Positions 1 through 11,539 of a stretch of 64,000 bases of DNA are shown here, piece by piece. The first letter of the stretch is position 1. Every line of letters starts with the position of its first letter. The stretch is from Oasisia sp. SBJ-2009 (Eukaryota; Annelida; Polychaeta; Sabellida; Siboglinidae), in contig OZ024854.1 of the NCBI GenBank assembly GCA_964017155.1, positions 51,935,596-51,999,595 of the forward strand, in the 5' to 3' direction. The notes below the pieces were generated by a model. The model was not told where the DNA came from. It saw only the letters and a program-made list of their open reading frames with translations, and searched no databases. Made by a program: the position numbers and the translations under genes.

Positions 1-2409
1 CGGGCCTATGGCAGTTTGCTAAATGGCATCTTTACAATCATACTGAAAATAAACCAAGGAAACCATCCAGTTACATATACAGTTAATTTACTGGAATGTT
101 TAAAGTATTGGAATTTGCATTCATGAAAGATGAGAAACGAAGTATTAGTTATTGAGCACATTATGTTCTACACATTTATGAGTTGTGGTTCTTTTTTAGT
201 GTACTATGTTGAAGGTTACACACATATAAATAGCAAAATAAGATGGTAAGCTCTTAAAATAAAATAATTAGAAACGTTATGAAAGTGTATGATGGTTACA
301 ACGGTTATAATATGAGGGATCACATTAATGTACCTTGAGGCTGATAATCCCAGGTCACTCGCTTTCACTCGCCTACGTCTCGGGGTCCCCATTGTGGCTG
401 GGTCGATCTGGCTGCTGGCCTGCTAGTCTCCCGAACTGTCGCACCTCAGCTGCACCTATATTGACTCTTGCTGCTGCAGCTACCTTTGCCTCTGTGCAAA
501 AAGGGACGTTTAAGCAAAAGACATGTAAATAAAGGGCTACATAAATTATCTGCCCGGTACTCCGGATCTGCTGAATGTTCATCCCGATATCTCTGGGTTC
601 TCAACCTATCCTTTCCAGCTGCAGTTTTCACACGCTTGGTTGGCATAGTCTGCAATAAAAGGGTAAAAACCTCACGTTAGTTTCATGCCTCTTTGTGGCG
701 GTGAAATTGTGCATAAGCCAAGAGTATGAATAAATGTTTCTGTGGCTGTGTACAATTTTGAAATCAAATAGACACTTATCCTATAGTTGTGATCAGTGTA
801 CATGTGTGGCTTGTTGATTTAGCATCAATCCTTACAGTAGTAATGTATATAAAAGTAGTAGATATAGGTAACAATCTGCCTGAGTTAAAGTCCCTTAAAC
901 GGGTGAAGCCATGAGTATGCATGGAACCATGATTATGTATCGATTCATCAGTGACTATGTAAGAAATAAAAATCAAATAAAGGTTAATGGTAGAGTGCTA
1001 ATAATTGTGCACGTGTGTCATGTTGATTTGCCACCGATACTTTCATTTTTGGCATTAGTTGAGTGATTTTAAGTTCACTTGGACATATTTATTAAAGTGA
1101 GGGTTGAAAACATAACATGAAGTAATTGAGAAATTGTTTCAGGAAAGTAGCTTATATGTGTCCTCCGTCAATACTTTCATTGACATTGTCAAAAGAACTA
1201 TTAGATAAGTAATAATCTATCTAAGTTTGGATCCCATAAATAAATGAAGCCATGAGTATGCGTGAAGCCATGAGTATGCGTCTTGTCTATGCCAGTTTAA
1301 ACCAAAATAAAACGCCTAATCTGCGTTATTATCGCGGACAGTTGTAATGACGCACCCCTCCTACATGAATATCAGCATATTGCACACTAATGTCCATATA
1401 AAATACTGAACATGCGTTTAATGTATACTTAAGTGTTTATTAATTTCACATGATTTCACAAACCTTGCTGAGTTGTTAGGAAAATAAAGTTACTTACGTC
1501 GTTTTGCAGTGCATCGTGGTCGCTGTAGCTGTTGTTCGTGTGTTGGCGGTCTTTAGCACCAGTACAAAACAGTAGACAACGCCACAGGCCCACATCATGA
1601 ATGACTGTTAATGCATACTCACGGCTTCAGCATACTCACGGCTTCATATTTGAGGGAAATTGTCATAAATAAAAGGTTATTACATCTACAGATATAAGAT
1701 TTGGCCTATTATACGGGAGTAGTTCGACAATCATCTGGTTTTAATATGTCTCACTAATCTATACATTTCTGGATCCAGTGAATAACCAAAGAGCATACTC
1801 ACGGGTTCACTCAAACCTACCCCAAATCAGTTTTATCCAAATGTTTCAATTATTAATATTGTTTCCAATTTAAAACAGGGTTGACGCAAATGCCTAAGTA
1901 TGTTACGTAATGTTCACCGTGATAAACCTGTCATATAGTTGTATTCTTTTCTAGATTGGTCCAAATGAATGCGTGCATACCCACGGTTTCAAAAAACTTC
2001 CCCATCATAAAAATGATACCCACAATCCAGGATCTATGTCAAGTACATTCATTTTAGTGTTCCTATATCCACAAAACATAGGTCATCATAACTCTATTCT
2101 AACTGGATGCCTTAATACTGTTGTGTACCTATAAAACACAATTTAAAGAAACAATTAGTAATAAGTTACACAAAAATACCCAAAATATGACACATAATCT
2201 GCAATAGTAGGTATTAGTTTTCATTATAGATATACAAAACTAGGTATCCCCAGGAAGCTCCCCGCAAGAGCAATATGGACAACCTATTTCCAGTATTATA
2301 ATGACTATATTGAAGGCAGTAGGGACCGAAAACCTGTTTGTCGACGTTTCGTGACAAGTGGCCATATATAGTTGTCGTATTGTGAGTATTATTTTACCCT
2401 ACCTTACAG
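1..2409. other. non-coding DNA with dispersed 16-bp word
   Basis: I see no convincing gene here; the short ORFs around 335-680 show no family features. The one structured signal is a 16-bp word, GAAGCCATGAGTATGC, seen in direct orientation near 905, 1246 and 1261. It occurs inverted (GCATACTCACGGCTTC and variants) near 1613, 1629, 1794 and 1973. Direct copies on the left and inverted copies on the right look like the subterminal repeats of a non-autonomous DNA transposon, but I could not place its ends. Confidence 0.4.
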
Positions 2410-2667
2410 CCGCACGAATACAGCTGTGCCGCGGGAACGACGGCCAACTACTGCACCAACAACCGTATGTCAAGTCACTGTCCCGAGTCCGGACCCTGGT
2501 GTTACACGGCGGACCCAGCAAAGCGCGTGGACCTTTGCGACATCCCGCTGTGTGCAGACCTTGAGACTACTGCGACACCGTCTACCACTATCCCACCAAC
2601 GACAACTGCGACACCACCCACAACTACCACACCAACGACTACTATTACCACTGAAAGTAAAGTATAA
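2410..2667 (+). CDS. kringle domain, second-half exon with short Thr/Pro tail (terminal exon)
   Basis: This exon follows a good splice acceptor (a pyrimidine tract, then TTACAG, at 2388-2409) and reads in phase 0 to TAA at 2665-2667. It encodes the C-terminal half of a kringle: PHEYSC, then ANYCTNN, then the signature [20 protein letters not shown] followed by C. A short Thr-rich tail ([15 protein letters not shown]) and the stop come next. Kringles are disulfide-bonded extracellular binding modules, so a secreted or surface protein is likely. Besides the usual kringle cysteines there is an extra pair (YSC and SSHC). The matching first-half exon must lie to the left of the window, since none is visible at 1-2409. 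The exon is nearly identical to 10217-11221, so one is a duplicate of the other. The kringle call is firm; which gene copy is expressed is unknown. Confidence 0.8.
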   Translation, partial: PHEYSCAAGTTANYCTNNRMSSHCPESGPWCYTADPAKRVDLCDIPLCADLETTATPSTTIPPTTTATPPTTTTPTTTITTESKV

Positions 2668-2990
2668 TTTGGACGAAAAGCAACTGTTCACCGTAGTATT
2701 CGTATAATCCTTATCCTTATACATTGCATATTCAGTTACTTCGAAAAAGTTATATCATATTCCCTGTTTCCAAATTAATGAAGCCCACAGGTCGTAGTCA
2801 GTCATTATAGTCAAAATATTTATATACAATTACCTGTTGAGGCAAAATACACCTAACGAAGGTTGACCACGCTGATTTATAACCAACAAAACATACTTTT
2901 ACAAACTTGCCTATCCAGCATAGCTCCCCGGCGCATCAATCTAACTGTTTACAAATGGAATTGTTTATTGACTTTGAGATCGATTAACCC
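2668..2990. other. 3' flank of kringle exon, no gene seen
   Basis: The first 45 bases downstream of the stop are shared with the second kringle copy at 11222-11266, so the duplication includes a little 3' flank. No canonical AATAAA is visible close by. The rest holds nothing I can name. Confidence 0.5.
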
Positions 2991-2993
2991 TTT

Positions 2994-3929
2994 TGTCTAT
3001 GTACGTCCACCACGCGTGGCCTTATTGTTGTACGCCCACCACGCGTGTCCCTGTTGGTGTACGTCCACCACGCGTGTCCTTGTTGTTGTACGCCCACCAC
3101 GCGTGTCCTTGTTGGTGTACGCCCACCACGCGTGTCCATGTTGTTGTACGTCCACTACGCGTGTCCTTGTTGATGTACGTCCACTACGCGTGTCCTTGTT
3201 GATGTACGTCCACCACGCGTGTCCTTGTTGTTGTACGTCCATCAAGTGTGTCCTTGTTGTTGTACGTCCACTACGCGTGTCCTTGTTGATGTACGCCCAC
3301 TACGCGTGTCCTTGTTGTTGTACGTTCACTACGCGTGTCCTTGCTGTTGTACGTCCACTACGCGTGTCCTTGTTGATGTACGTCCACCACGCGTGTCCTT
3401 GTTGTTGTACGTCCATCAAGTGTGTCCTTGTTGTTGTACGTCAACTACGCGTGTCCTTGTTGATGTACGCCCACTACGCGTGTCCTTGTTGTTGTACGTT
3501 CAATACGCGTGTCCTTGTTGTTGTACGTCCACCAAGTGTGTCCTTGTTGTTGTACGTCCACTACGCGTGTCCTTGTTGTTGTACATCCACCAAGTGTGTC
3601 CTTGTTGTTGTACGTCTACTACGCGTGTCCTTGTTGTTGTACGTTCACTACGCGTGTCCTTGTTGTTGTACGCCCACTACGTGTGTCCTTATTGTTGTAC
3701 GTCCACCACGCGTGTCCATGTTGTTTTAAATCCACCACGCGTGTCCATGTTGTTGTATATCCGCCACGCGTGAATTTCTTTTGTTCATCCACCACGCGTG
3801 AATTTCTTTTGTACATCCACCACGCGTGAATTTCTTTTGTACAACCACAACCCGTATTCATGTTGTTGTACACTCACCACTCGTTTCATTGTTATTGACA
3901 TTTCTCTACGTGTGTCCATATTGTTGTAG
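2994..3929 (+). repeat. 29-bp minisatellite, about 32 units
   Basis: The tandem unit reads roughly GTACGTCCACCACGCGTGTC followed by CTTGTTGTT, 29 bases long, with scattered substitutions and decay at the right end (3770-3929). Because 29 is not a multiple of three and few stops occur, the same 29-residue pattern is open in all + frames. The long ORFs over this stretch are therefore artefacts. The core ACGCGT is palindromic. The last degenerate unit (TTGTTGTAG then CGCCACCACG) runs straight into the kringle exon at 3930. Confidence 0.9.
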
Positions 3930-4033
3930 CGCCACCACGAGAATGCCTTTCAACGCCTCAAGGGTACGAATACAAGGGACATGTCAACATCACAAGAACA
4001 GGACAGACGTGCCAGACATGGGCTTTACAAACG
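3930..4033 (+). CDS. kringle domain, first-half exon
   Basis: This open exon of 104 bases lies between a putative acceptor (ATTGTTGTAG, ending 3929) and a donor (ACG then GTAAAA at 4034). In phase 1 to phase 0 it encodes ECLSTPQGYEYKGHVNITRT, then GQTCQTWALQT. This is the N-terminal half of a kringle: first Cys, the G-Y-x-Y-x-G turn and the CQxW motif. The phase-0 donor fits the phase-0 start of the second-half exon at 10217, and the phase-1 start is typical of kringle modules. An RTE LINE lies in the following intron. The domain call is strong; the exact 5' splice site is inferred. Confidence 0.72.
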
Positions 4034-4362
4034 GTAAAAAGTATTCCAAAGTAGACGGTTGTCACATAGGTAATATATAGAAATAATAGATTTGGTCCAT
4101 CACACATAAAGTTGTATATAACCTTATCCACTGCAACTACAAGAATGTGTCCAGCCACCCTCTGACGTCATTATGTATGCCATTGGTGACCTGTCTATCT
4201 TCGGCTGTCACAGTAGCCACACTCAACCTAATGTTGCCATTGTCACAGTTAGACGCATCTTCACAGGATAGACCCCAATATAACTGCCGCCCAAAGAGTA
4301 GCAGGCGGGCAGGCAGGGAGGCCGGGCAGGGCTGGCAGGGCGGGCAGGCCTTTATATGTGTA
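4034..4362. other. intron-like sequence with GGGCAGGC-rich patch
   Basis: This lies between the kringle exon and the LINE. It holds a short G/C-rich run of GGGCAGGC-type words (about 4307-4350) and ends in TA/TG-rich DNA, the LINE target. I see no gene. Confidence 0.5.
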
Positions 4363-4376
4363 TATGTGCACATATG

Positions 4377-7300
4377 AACTCTGCCATGGACGGTCCCAAG
4401 CCCGGCTGAGAAAAGAGGAGGGTTGGGCAAAGGGCTAACAACCCTTTCCCGTAAAAAAACAGATTGTTACGAAAACATCGACCAAAGGAACTCTACTGAA
4501 CTTGGGAGAGGGAGGGCCTCCTGGGGAGAGTATGACGCCATGCAGTGAAAGCCGTAAGGAAGCTACATCGCCAATACCCTTCTTATCTTCCAAGAAAATC
4601 TCGAAAATCGGAACATGGAATGTGAGAACCATGTTCGAAACAAACAAAGCAGCCCAAATAGCAAGGGAACGACGGGCCTACAACATCACAGTACTAGGGC
4701 TATGTGAAACAAGGTGGACACAGTCAGGGCAAGTCAGACTGAATACGGGAGAAATGATTCTCTATTCGGGGCATGAAGAGGAAGATGCACATCATACAGA
4801 AGGCGTGGCATTCATGTTGTCACATGAGGCACAGAATGCTCTCATTAACTGGGAAGCAGCGGCACCAAGGATCATCTGTGCCTCGTTCAAAACAAAGAAA
4901 GAAAACATCAAGCTCAACATCATTCAGTGTTAGGCACCCACAAACGACAAGGACGAAGAAACAAAAGAAGACTTTTACAACAAACTGCAGACATTGTGTG
5001 ACAAACTGAAGGAGAAGGACATGACAATACTCATGGGAGACTTGAACGCCAAAATCGGATCAGACAACAGCGGGTACGAAGAAGTCATGGACAGACAGGG
5101 ACTTGGCAAAATGAATGAAAATGGCGAGATGTTGGCCGACTTTTGTGCATTTAACAATATGATCATCGGAGGCAGCGTGTTCCCGCATCGCAGGATTCAC
5201 AAGGCAACCTGGGTATCACCGGACCACAGGACAGAAAATCAAATAGACCATATCTGCATAGGACGAAAGTTCAGAAGATCAATGCAGGATGTGAGAGTGC
5301 AGAGAGGGGCAGATGCAGCCTCAGACCACCATCTAGTGCTGGCCAGAATGAAGATGAAGCTAAAGAAGAGAGAAGTCAAGCGAAGCACCAGAACGCAGTA
5401 CAATGTGGACTTCCTACAGGACAGGGTGACAAAAGAGACCTTCCGACTTACAGTCAGAAACAAATACGAAGCCCTACAAGATATCCTTGATGAAGGAAAC
5501 ATGGACATAGACACACAATGGCAACAGATCAAGGAGATGTGGACCAGCACATGCAGCGAAGTTCTGGGAAAGAAGAAATTCCAACAAAAAGACTGGATTT
5601 CTGCAGAGACTGTCAACAAAGTGCAAGTGAGGAAGGAAAAGAAAGGTGCAGTTAACAACAGCCGAACGAGAGCAGCAAAAGCAGCAGCACAGGAAGAGTA
5701 TACAGAGGCAAACAGAGCAGTCAAGAACAGCGTAAAAACAGACAAGGCAAACTTCATTGAAGACCTAGCCAAAGAAGCAGAGGATGCATCAGCCCAAGGA
5801 AACATGAAACAACTGTATGATGTAACAAGAAAATTAGCAGGAAAGTACAAGAACACAGACAGACCCATCAAAGATAAGAATGGCAATGTACTTACCAGTG
5901 ATGAAGACCAGTTGAAGAGATGGAGGGAACATTTTGAAGAACTGCTAAACCGGCCACCACCTCAGAACCCTCCAGACATCGCACCAGCGGAAGAAGTACT
6001 CCAGATAAACTGCGAAAGACCAAGTAAGGCAGAAATTGAAAAAGCCATTCAGCACATGAAGAGAGGGAAAGCTTCCGGCCCAGACAAAATTCCTGCAGAG
6101 GCAATCAAGGCTGACATAGAGACCTCCACCGAGATGCTGCATGACCTATTCGGGAAGATATGGGAACAAGAAGAAATACCAACGGAATGGAAAGAAGGGT
6201 ACCTTGTGAAGCTCCCAAAGAAAGGCGATATGCAAGAATGTAAGAACTATAGAAGGATAATGCTCCTATCAGTACCCGGAAATGTCCTCAACAGAATAAT
6301 CTTGGACAGACTGAAAACAGGTGTAGATGCCAAGCTCAGAGACCACCAAGCTGGCTTCCGGAAAGACAGATCCTGCACCGACCAAATTGCAACACTGAGA
6401 ATCATTGTCGAACAATCCATGGAATGGGACTCATCACTGTATATAAACTTCGTTGACTACGAGAAAGCATTTGATAGCCTTGACAGAGACACGCTGTGGA
6501 AACTCCTACAGCACTACGGCATACCTGAGAAATTTATATCTCTGATAAGAAGTAGTTATGAAGACATGGCATGCAGGGTCATTCATGCAGGACAACTAAC
6601 GGACTCCGTCATGGTGAAGACAGGTGTGAGGCAAGGATGTCTTCTGTCACCGTTCCTATTCCTGCTCGCCATAGACTGGATCATGAAAAAGACTACAAAA
6701 AATAGAAGAAATGGGAACCAGTGGACACCATGGAGCCAATTGGAGGACCTGGACTTTGCGGATGACCTCGCTCTCCTCTCACACAGCCATAAACAGATAC
6801 AGGAAAAAACAGAGCAGCTAAACACAGTGTCAACACAGCTTGGACTCAACATCAATAGAAGCAAGACAAAGACTATGAAAGCCAACACAAAGAACAACAA
6901 CCCCATTACATTGAACGGAGAGCCACTGGAAGAGACAGATGCATTCACATACCTGGGCAGTACACTAAACAAAACTGGAGGGACAGAAGAAGACGTCAAA
7001 GCAAGAATCCAGAAAGCAAGAGTGGCATTCATCATGTTGAGAAAAATTTGGAGAGCAAAACGAATCAAAATTAACACCAAGCTGAGATTGTTTAACTCAA
7101 ATGTGAAGGCAGTTTTGCTCTACGGAGCGGAGACATGGCGAACCACACAGAAGACACTAAAGAAAATACAGACCTTCATCAACAAATGCCTGCGCAGAAT
7201 ACTACACTTGAAGTGGACAGACAAGGTACCGAACACCACACTCTGGAAAACAACCAAGCAACTACCCATAGAAAATGAAATAAAGAAGAGAACATGGAGG

Positions 7301-7545
7301 TGGATAGGACATACACTAAGGAAACCACCAGAATCAATCACCCGTCAAGCCATCACATGGAACCCCCCAGGGAAGAGAAGAAGAGGTAGGCCACGAAACA
7401 CCTGGCAGAGAGACACAGAAAAAGATACAAAAGAGATGGGGTACACCTGGAAAGAAATGGAGAAGATGGCCACAGACAGAAAACAGTGGCGTTCCTTAGT
7501 CGATGGCCTATGCTCCGAGCGAGCGAAAAGGCATAACTAAGTAAG
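4377..7545 (+). mobile_element. RTE-type non-LTR retrotransposon, full length, copy 1
   Basis: The element starts AACTCTGCCATGG and ends just after its single ORF in a very short TAAG tail. The 14-bp word TATGTGCACATATG flanks it at 4363-4376 and 7546-7559, which I read as the target-site duplication. The coding scheme is one ORF with an N-terminal AP-endonuclease and a central reverse transcriptase. The short 3' UTR and microsatellite-like tail are characteristic of the RTE clade. It inserted beside, and probably into, a (TA)n tract in a kringle-gene intron. It is about 3.17 kb and lacks 5' truncation, so it is probably young. Confidence 0.88.
4502..7540 (+). pseudogene. RTE ORF: AP-endonuclease and reverse transcriptase, one nonsense codon
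   Basis: The reading frame is open for about 1,012 codons except for a single TAG at 4931-4933. The sister copy has a tyrosine codon there, in the motif before APTND. The endonuclease shows GTWNVRTM, the LCETRW motif, GDLNAKIG and the catalytic SDHH near residue 278. The reverse transcriptase follows with QAGFRKDRSC, VDYEKAFDSLDR, TGVRQGCLLSP and the active-site FADD at about 6758. The C-terminal part is basic, ending WRWIGHTLRK and a [12 protein letters not shown] segment. An alternative start at 4994 leaves 848 residues without the endonuclease N-terminus. The first ATG at 4502 is chosen because it precedes the conserved endonuclease start. Confidence 0.85.
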
Positions 7546-7559
7546 TATGTGCACATATG

Positions 7560-7751
<192 letters not shown>

Positions 7752-8040
7752 ACTCCTAAAGGCAGCTTATGTCGAACGATTATGCATATAGGCTTACGTA
7801 GACCGCTGTTTTATGTAGACCAAACTCGCTTATTCGCTTTACTATTTCACAGGCATCTTCATTAATGTGCCTGCTGCTATTTCAGGGATCACACGTGTTC
7901 CTCTAGTGGTGTGCGTCATGTTTGTATTCTATGGCTTAGCTTCCCATACTATTATGCGTCAGTCTTGTTCTGAGGTCCTGTGTTAGTTTGTGTGGTTTCT
8001 GCAGTTATATTCCATGCTTAAAAACGTAACAACTGGAATG

Positions 8041-8316
8041 TCAATAACTTGCTGCGATCGTGCCCAGGACAAGAGGAAGAATAAGTGTGCACACACAACG
8101 TATACCTACAAAGGGACGTGTGGATATGTTAGCGTCACGTAGATTACATCTCACCGGCACTATTCTAACGTCAACGAATACAGCGGAACTGCCAGTTCGA
8201 GGTCACCGGCCAGATGCTCTACCGCCTGGGGCGGCTCGGCGACGGCCAACGGTGACCTTAGGTGGCCTAAATTCGTTTCATTCAGGGCTGGCCTCAAAAT
8301 GATATTGCATCCCTCT
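8041..8316 (+). mobile_element. retroelement 5' fragment (leader and ORF1 start), internally deleted
   Basis: The sequence from CTGCGATCGTGCCCAGGACA onward matches, in reverse complement, the block at 15410-16060, with about 350 bases missing internally. In both copies the frame carries STNTAELPVRGHRP and a TLGGLxSF motif, just before the PHD-type finger of the longer copy. Here the element breaks off at CCTCTGGACAC and continues directly as kringle sequence. Confidence 0.6.
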
Positions 8317-8373
8317 GGACACGTCAACGTCACAAGGACAGGCCGGACATGCCAGACATGGGCGTTACAAACG
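8317..8373 (+). pseudogene. kringle first-half exon, 5' part replaced by retroelement
   Basis: The last 19 codons of the kringle first-half exon are preserved: GHVNVTRTGRTCQTWALQT, followed by a donor (ACG then GTACAA). It is almost identical to the exon at 3930-4033. The upstream half, with the first Cys and the GYEY turn, is missing. In its place is the fragment at 8041-8316, joined at a shared GGACAC. The frame stays open some way into the retroelement, so a chimeric exon is possible, but a defunct duplicate is more likely. Confidence 0.65.
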
Positions 8374-8905
8374 GTACAACTCATTCAAACTTATCTATGT
8401 TCTAGAATTAACTTACCAATGGTGCAACATGTCGAAGGCAGCAATAATCACCACAACACAAATTAATCAGTGAAATTCGCTCCATCTAACCATGAATTAA
8501 GTTAAACTGTTTTCTACCACAGGGATAGAGCACGAAAGTCTTGTCTGCCGCCATATTGTTTTGGTGCTATTTTGCCATCTTCATTCCTGATCCGGTCCCA
8601 ACGATTCGAACGAACTATGTATTATTTCTTTCGCACACCGGCATAAATGCAACAGCAGAAACACCCGTTACCCGTTGTAACTTTTATAGGTTTCCACGCA
8701 ACAACAAAAACTCACCTAGAAGGTAAGAACTGTTACCCAGATTAATTATTAATTTTCCAATGATATGCGTACTGAAGTAATGTTCTTTGAATAGACTTAC
8801 GGACAACGAGGTGGGGACCAGTTGTGTAAGGTCTCGTTAAGGGTCGCTTCAAACGGACCGGAAATGAGAAGCACAATGTCTAACTATGAGTGTTCTATTA
8901 CAACA
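8374..8905. other. unassigned sequence between kringle fragment and palindrome-rich element
   Basis: I see no supported gene or repeat here. If the 8317-8373 exon is used, this is the start of its intron. Confidence 0.4.
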
Positions 8906-10080
8906 CAGACATGCCACATGATACGGATTACCCGTATCCGATACGGATTTTGGCGGTTTTTTAAGTGATACGGCCGTACACCATTCTGATATGGATTTTA
9001 ACTAAATTTATGGTGGCATTATTTTTAATCATATTATGTCCTGACACGCGTCACAATACTATAGAGCATAATGGAATAATCGTTTACTGTTAGTGGCTAA
9101 GTAAATCGATTCGAAACGAACGAACTAAGCCACCAATTCGTTTGTAGCGCGTGATAGCTGGCATGCTGGTAAACTTGTTGTTCTGAAAACTGGGGCAGGT
9201 GGCTCAACGTGTGGGTATGGTCGGGAACGGGGCGCGTGGCAGGCGCGTGACGATTATAAAAATCAGTACAGGTAACGGAGTTCGACGCCGTGTTAAACGA
9301 AATCGCCTGCATTTCTGATTTCAACATTTTGACGCATGCCAGTGAAACTTCGATATATGCGCGAACTGCTGATTTTTGTTGTTGTTGTTGACGACACTGT
9401 CTGTTTTGCGGTACGCAATTTAAACGTGCTGAAGACGTGAAGTAAAACAGTCTCTGATTAGGGCCTTTTCAAAACGGTTGTATACCACGATTTGTCAATG
9501 TGTATGTATTCCGAATGCCATTCTGCATCACTCCCGCTAAAAAGAAATCAGTTTTTTTTATTGTGTTTTAGATCAATTTAATGCCGTTGCATGAATCGAC
9601 ATAAATAAGCCGATGTCACAGGGCGTGAGCAATTAGCGCTCCCCAGACGCACCACGACCGCAAAGTCTTGCGATTTGCGAATATGTCCCCAAAACTAAGG
9701 CTACATCATTAATTTATATTTTATACAATGCAGATGTATTTGTTTTAAGCATAAATTTATTAAATATGATTAATTGTTTATTATTTCTACTTCGCGATGG
9801 ACACGCTAGAAATCAACTTGAACAAAACTGGGGTTTGAGGTCCTGATGCGTCTGCGTTTGAGGACCCGATGCGCTAACTGCTCGCGCCTTGTGACATCGG
9901 CTTATTTACGTCGACTCGACGCCATTAAATTGATGTAAACACATACAAAAATAATATCTGACTTCTTTTTCAAACGTCGAAAAAGCGTTAACTGGAATCC
10001 GATTAGTGATACGGATTGATACGGATTCTTGCAGATTTAAAAAAAATACGGATTACCATCCCAAAAATGTGGCATGTCTG
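8906..10080. mobile_element. non-autonomous DNA transposon with ATACGGAT words
   Basis: The ends form an inverted repeat: CAGACATGCCACAT at 8906 and its complement ATGTGGCATGTCTG ending at 10080. Inside both ends are clustered copies of ATACGGAT and its complement (8925-8975 and 10010-10055). No coding sequence is recognisable. A second palindromic element lies within it at about 9462-9997. No clear target duplication was found. Confidence 0.6.
9462..9997. mobile_element. nested palindromic MITE (CCAGTTAAC family)
   Basis: This shares with 26936-27357 the arm CCTTTTCAAAACGGTT and the terminal word AACTGG. It also shares internal blocks with about 12700-13249: CAGGGCGTGAGCA, CCCCAAAACTAAGGC and ACGTCGACTCGACG. 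The inverted halves suggest a fold-back element. The left boundary is approximate. Confidence 0.5.
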
Positions 10081-10216
10081 ACACCACCAGTTGGAAGGTG
10101 TCAGGCCATTGGACCAAGAACGAGAATGACCGTAAACAAAATGCCGCTGAAACTTTGCCAATGGGAGGAGACAAGTACAACTGCATGCATTTATATAATC
10201 CGACCCTTCCTTACAG

Positions 10217-11221
10217 CCGCACGAACACAGCTGTGCCGCGGGAACGACGGCCAACTACTGCACCAACAACCGTATGTCAAGTCACTGTCCCGAGTCCGGG
10301 CCCTGGTGTTACACGGCGGACCCGGCAAAGCGCGTGGACCTTTGCGACATCCCGCTGTGTGCAGACCTTGAGACTACTGCGACACAGACTACCACTACCA
10401 CACCAACGACTACTGCGACACCGTCTATCACTACCACACCAACGACTACTGCGACATCTACTACCACTACCACACCAACGACTACTGCGACACCGACTAC
10501 CACTACCACACCAACGACTACTACTACCACTGTCACACCTACGACTACTACTACCACTACCACACCAACGACTACTACTACCACTGTCACACCAACGACT
10601 ACTACTACCACTGTCACACCAACGACTACTACTACCACTGTCACACCAACGACTACTACTACCACTACCACACCAACGACTACTACTACCACTACCACAC
10701 CAACGACTACTTCTACCACTACCACACCAACGACTGCTACTACCACTACCACACCAACGACTACTACTACCAGTACCACACCAACGACTACTACTACCAC
10801 TACCACACCAACGACTACTACTACCACTGTCACATCAACGACTACTACTACCACTGTCACACCAACGACTACTACTACCACTACCATACCAACGACTACT
10901 ACTACCACTACCACACCAACGACTACTACTACCACTACCATACCAACGACTACTACTACCACTACCATACCAACGACTACTACTACCACTACCACACCAA
11001 CGACTACTACTACCAGTACCACACCAACGACTCCTACTAACACTTTCACACCAACGACCACTACTACCACTGTCACACCAACGACTACTACTACCACTAT
11101 CACACCAACGACTACTACTACCACTGTCACACCAACGACTACTACTACCACTGTCACACCAACGACTACTACTACCACTGTCACACCAACGACTACTACT
11201 ACCACTGAACATAAAGTATAA
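10217..11221 (+). CDS. kringle second-half exon with long Thr/Pro mucin-like repeat tail
   Basis: After the acceptor CCCTTCCTTACAG (ending 10216) the exon reads in phase 0 to TAA at 11219-11221, 334 codons. It begins with the same kringle C-terminal half as 2410-2667 (PHEYSC-type start with T for [28 protein letters not shown], then C). The rest is about 30 repeats of a 27-bp unit coding nine residues, mainly PTTTTTTVT or PTTTTTTTT. Such Thr/Pro repeats are typical O-glycosylation stalks, so a kringle head on a mucin-like stalk is likely. The first-half exon at 3930 or the chimeric one at 8317 could splice to it in phase. The tail has expanded from about four to about thirty units relative to the left copy. 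Confidence 0.8.
   Translation, partial: PHEHSCAAGTTANYCTNNRMSSHCPESGPWCYTADPAKRVDLCDIPLCADLETTATQTTTTTPTTTATPSITTTPTTTATSTTTTTPTTTATPTTTTTPTTTTTTVTPTTTTTTTTPTTTTTTVTPTTTTTTVTPTTTTTTVTPTTTTTTTTPTTTTTTTTPTTTSTTTTPTTATTTTTPTTTTTSTTPTTTTTTTTPTTTTTTVTSTTTTTTVTPTTTTTTTIPTTTTTTTTPTTTTTTTIPTTTTTTTIPTTTTTTTTPTTTTTSTTPTTPTNTFTPTTTTTTVTPTTTTTTITPTTTTTTVTPTTTTTTVTPTTTTTTVTPTTTTTTEHKV
10384..11205 (+). repeat. 27-bp in-frame tandem repeat
   Basis: The unit is CACACCAACGACTACTACTA followed by CCACTGT, with ACC/GTC alternation at the end. It is read in frame as nine-residue Thr/Pro repeats, which shows length expansion under a coding constraint. The opposite-strand VVVVVGV ORF is an artefact of the repeat. 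Confidence 0.9.
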
Positions 11222-11270
11222 TTTGCACGAATAGCAACTGTTCACCGTAATATTCGTATAATCCTAATAT

Positions 11271-11272
<2 letters not shown>

Positions 11273-11327
<55 letters not shown>

Positions 11328-11361
11328 TGCGCGCGTGCGCGCGTGTGTTTGTGTGTGTGTG
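11273..11361 (+). repeat. (TG)n with GTGC variant
   Basis: TG dinucleotides with a central stretch of GTGC/GCGC steps, potentially Z-DNA forming. It lies about 50 bases downstream of the kringle stop. Confidence 0.9.
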
Positions 11362-11539
11362 GGCGGGTCCAATGACGCAATGGTAGGCGGGTCCAATGCC
11401 GCAGTGTTTTTGTTGCCCGGGTCGTATCATTGCTTTCGTCCAGGCCGCGTCATTGGATATGAGAATGGTATTTTCACTAAAACCCATACACACACCCGAT
11501 TGTGACATTTAACCTATATGCACATTTTACTACTAAAAT

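Noticed and set aside
2863..3829. Long Cys/Val-rich ORFs in three frames
   Set aside because: They are the 29-bp minisatellite read in each frame; a frame-independent pattern is repeat geometry, not selection.
2994..3929. Possible CRISPR-like array
   Set aside because: Units are contiguous with no spacers, and the DNA is eukaryotic.
8170..8230. A second kringle-like string (NEYSGTASS...CSTAW)
   Set aside because: The Cys-Trp spacing is wrong, and the homologous block at 15540-15590 shows it is retroelement sequence in another frame.
10309..11205. 298-codon Val/Gly ORF on the minus strand
   Set aside because: Complement of the in-frame Thr/Pro repeat; the + strand frame has the kringle domain and splice acceptor.
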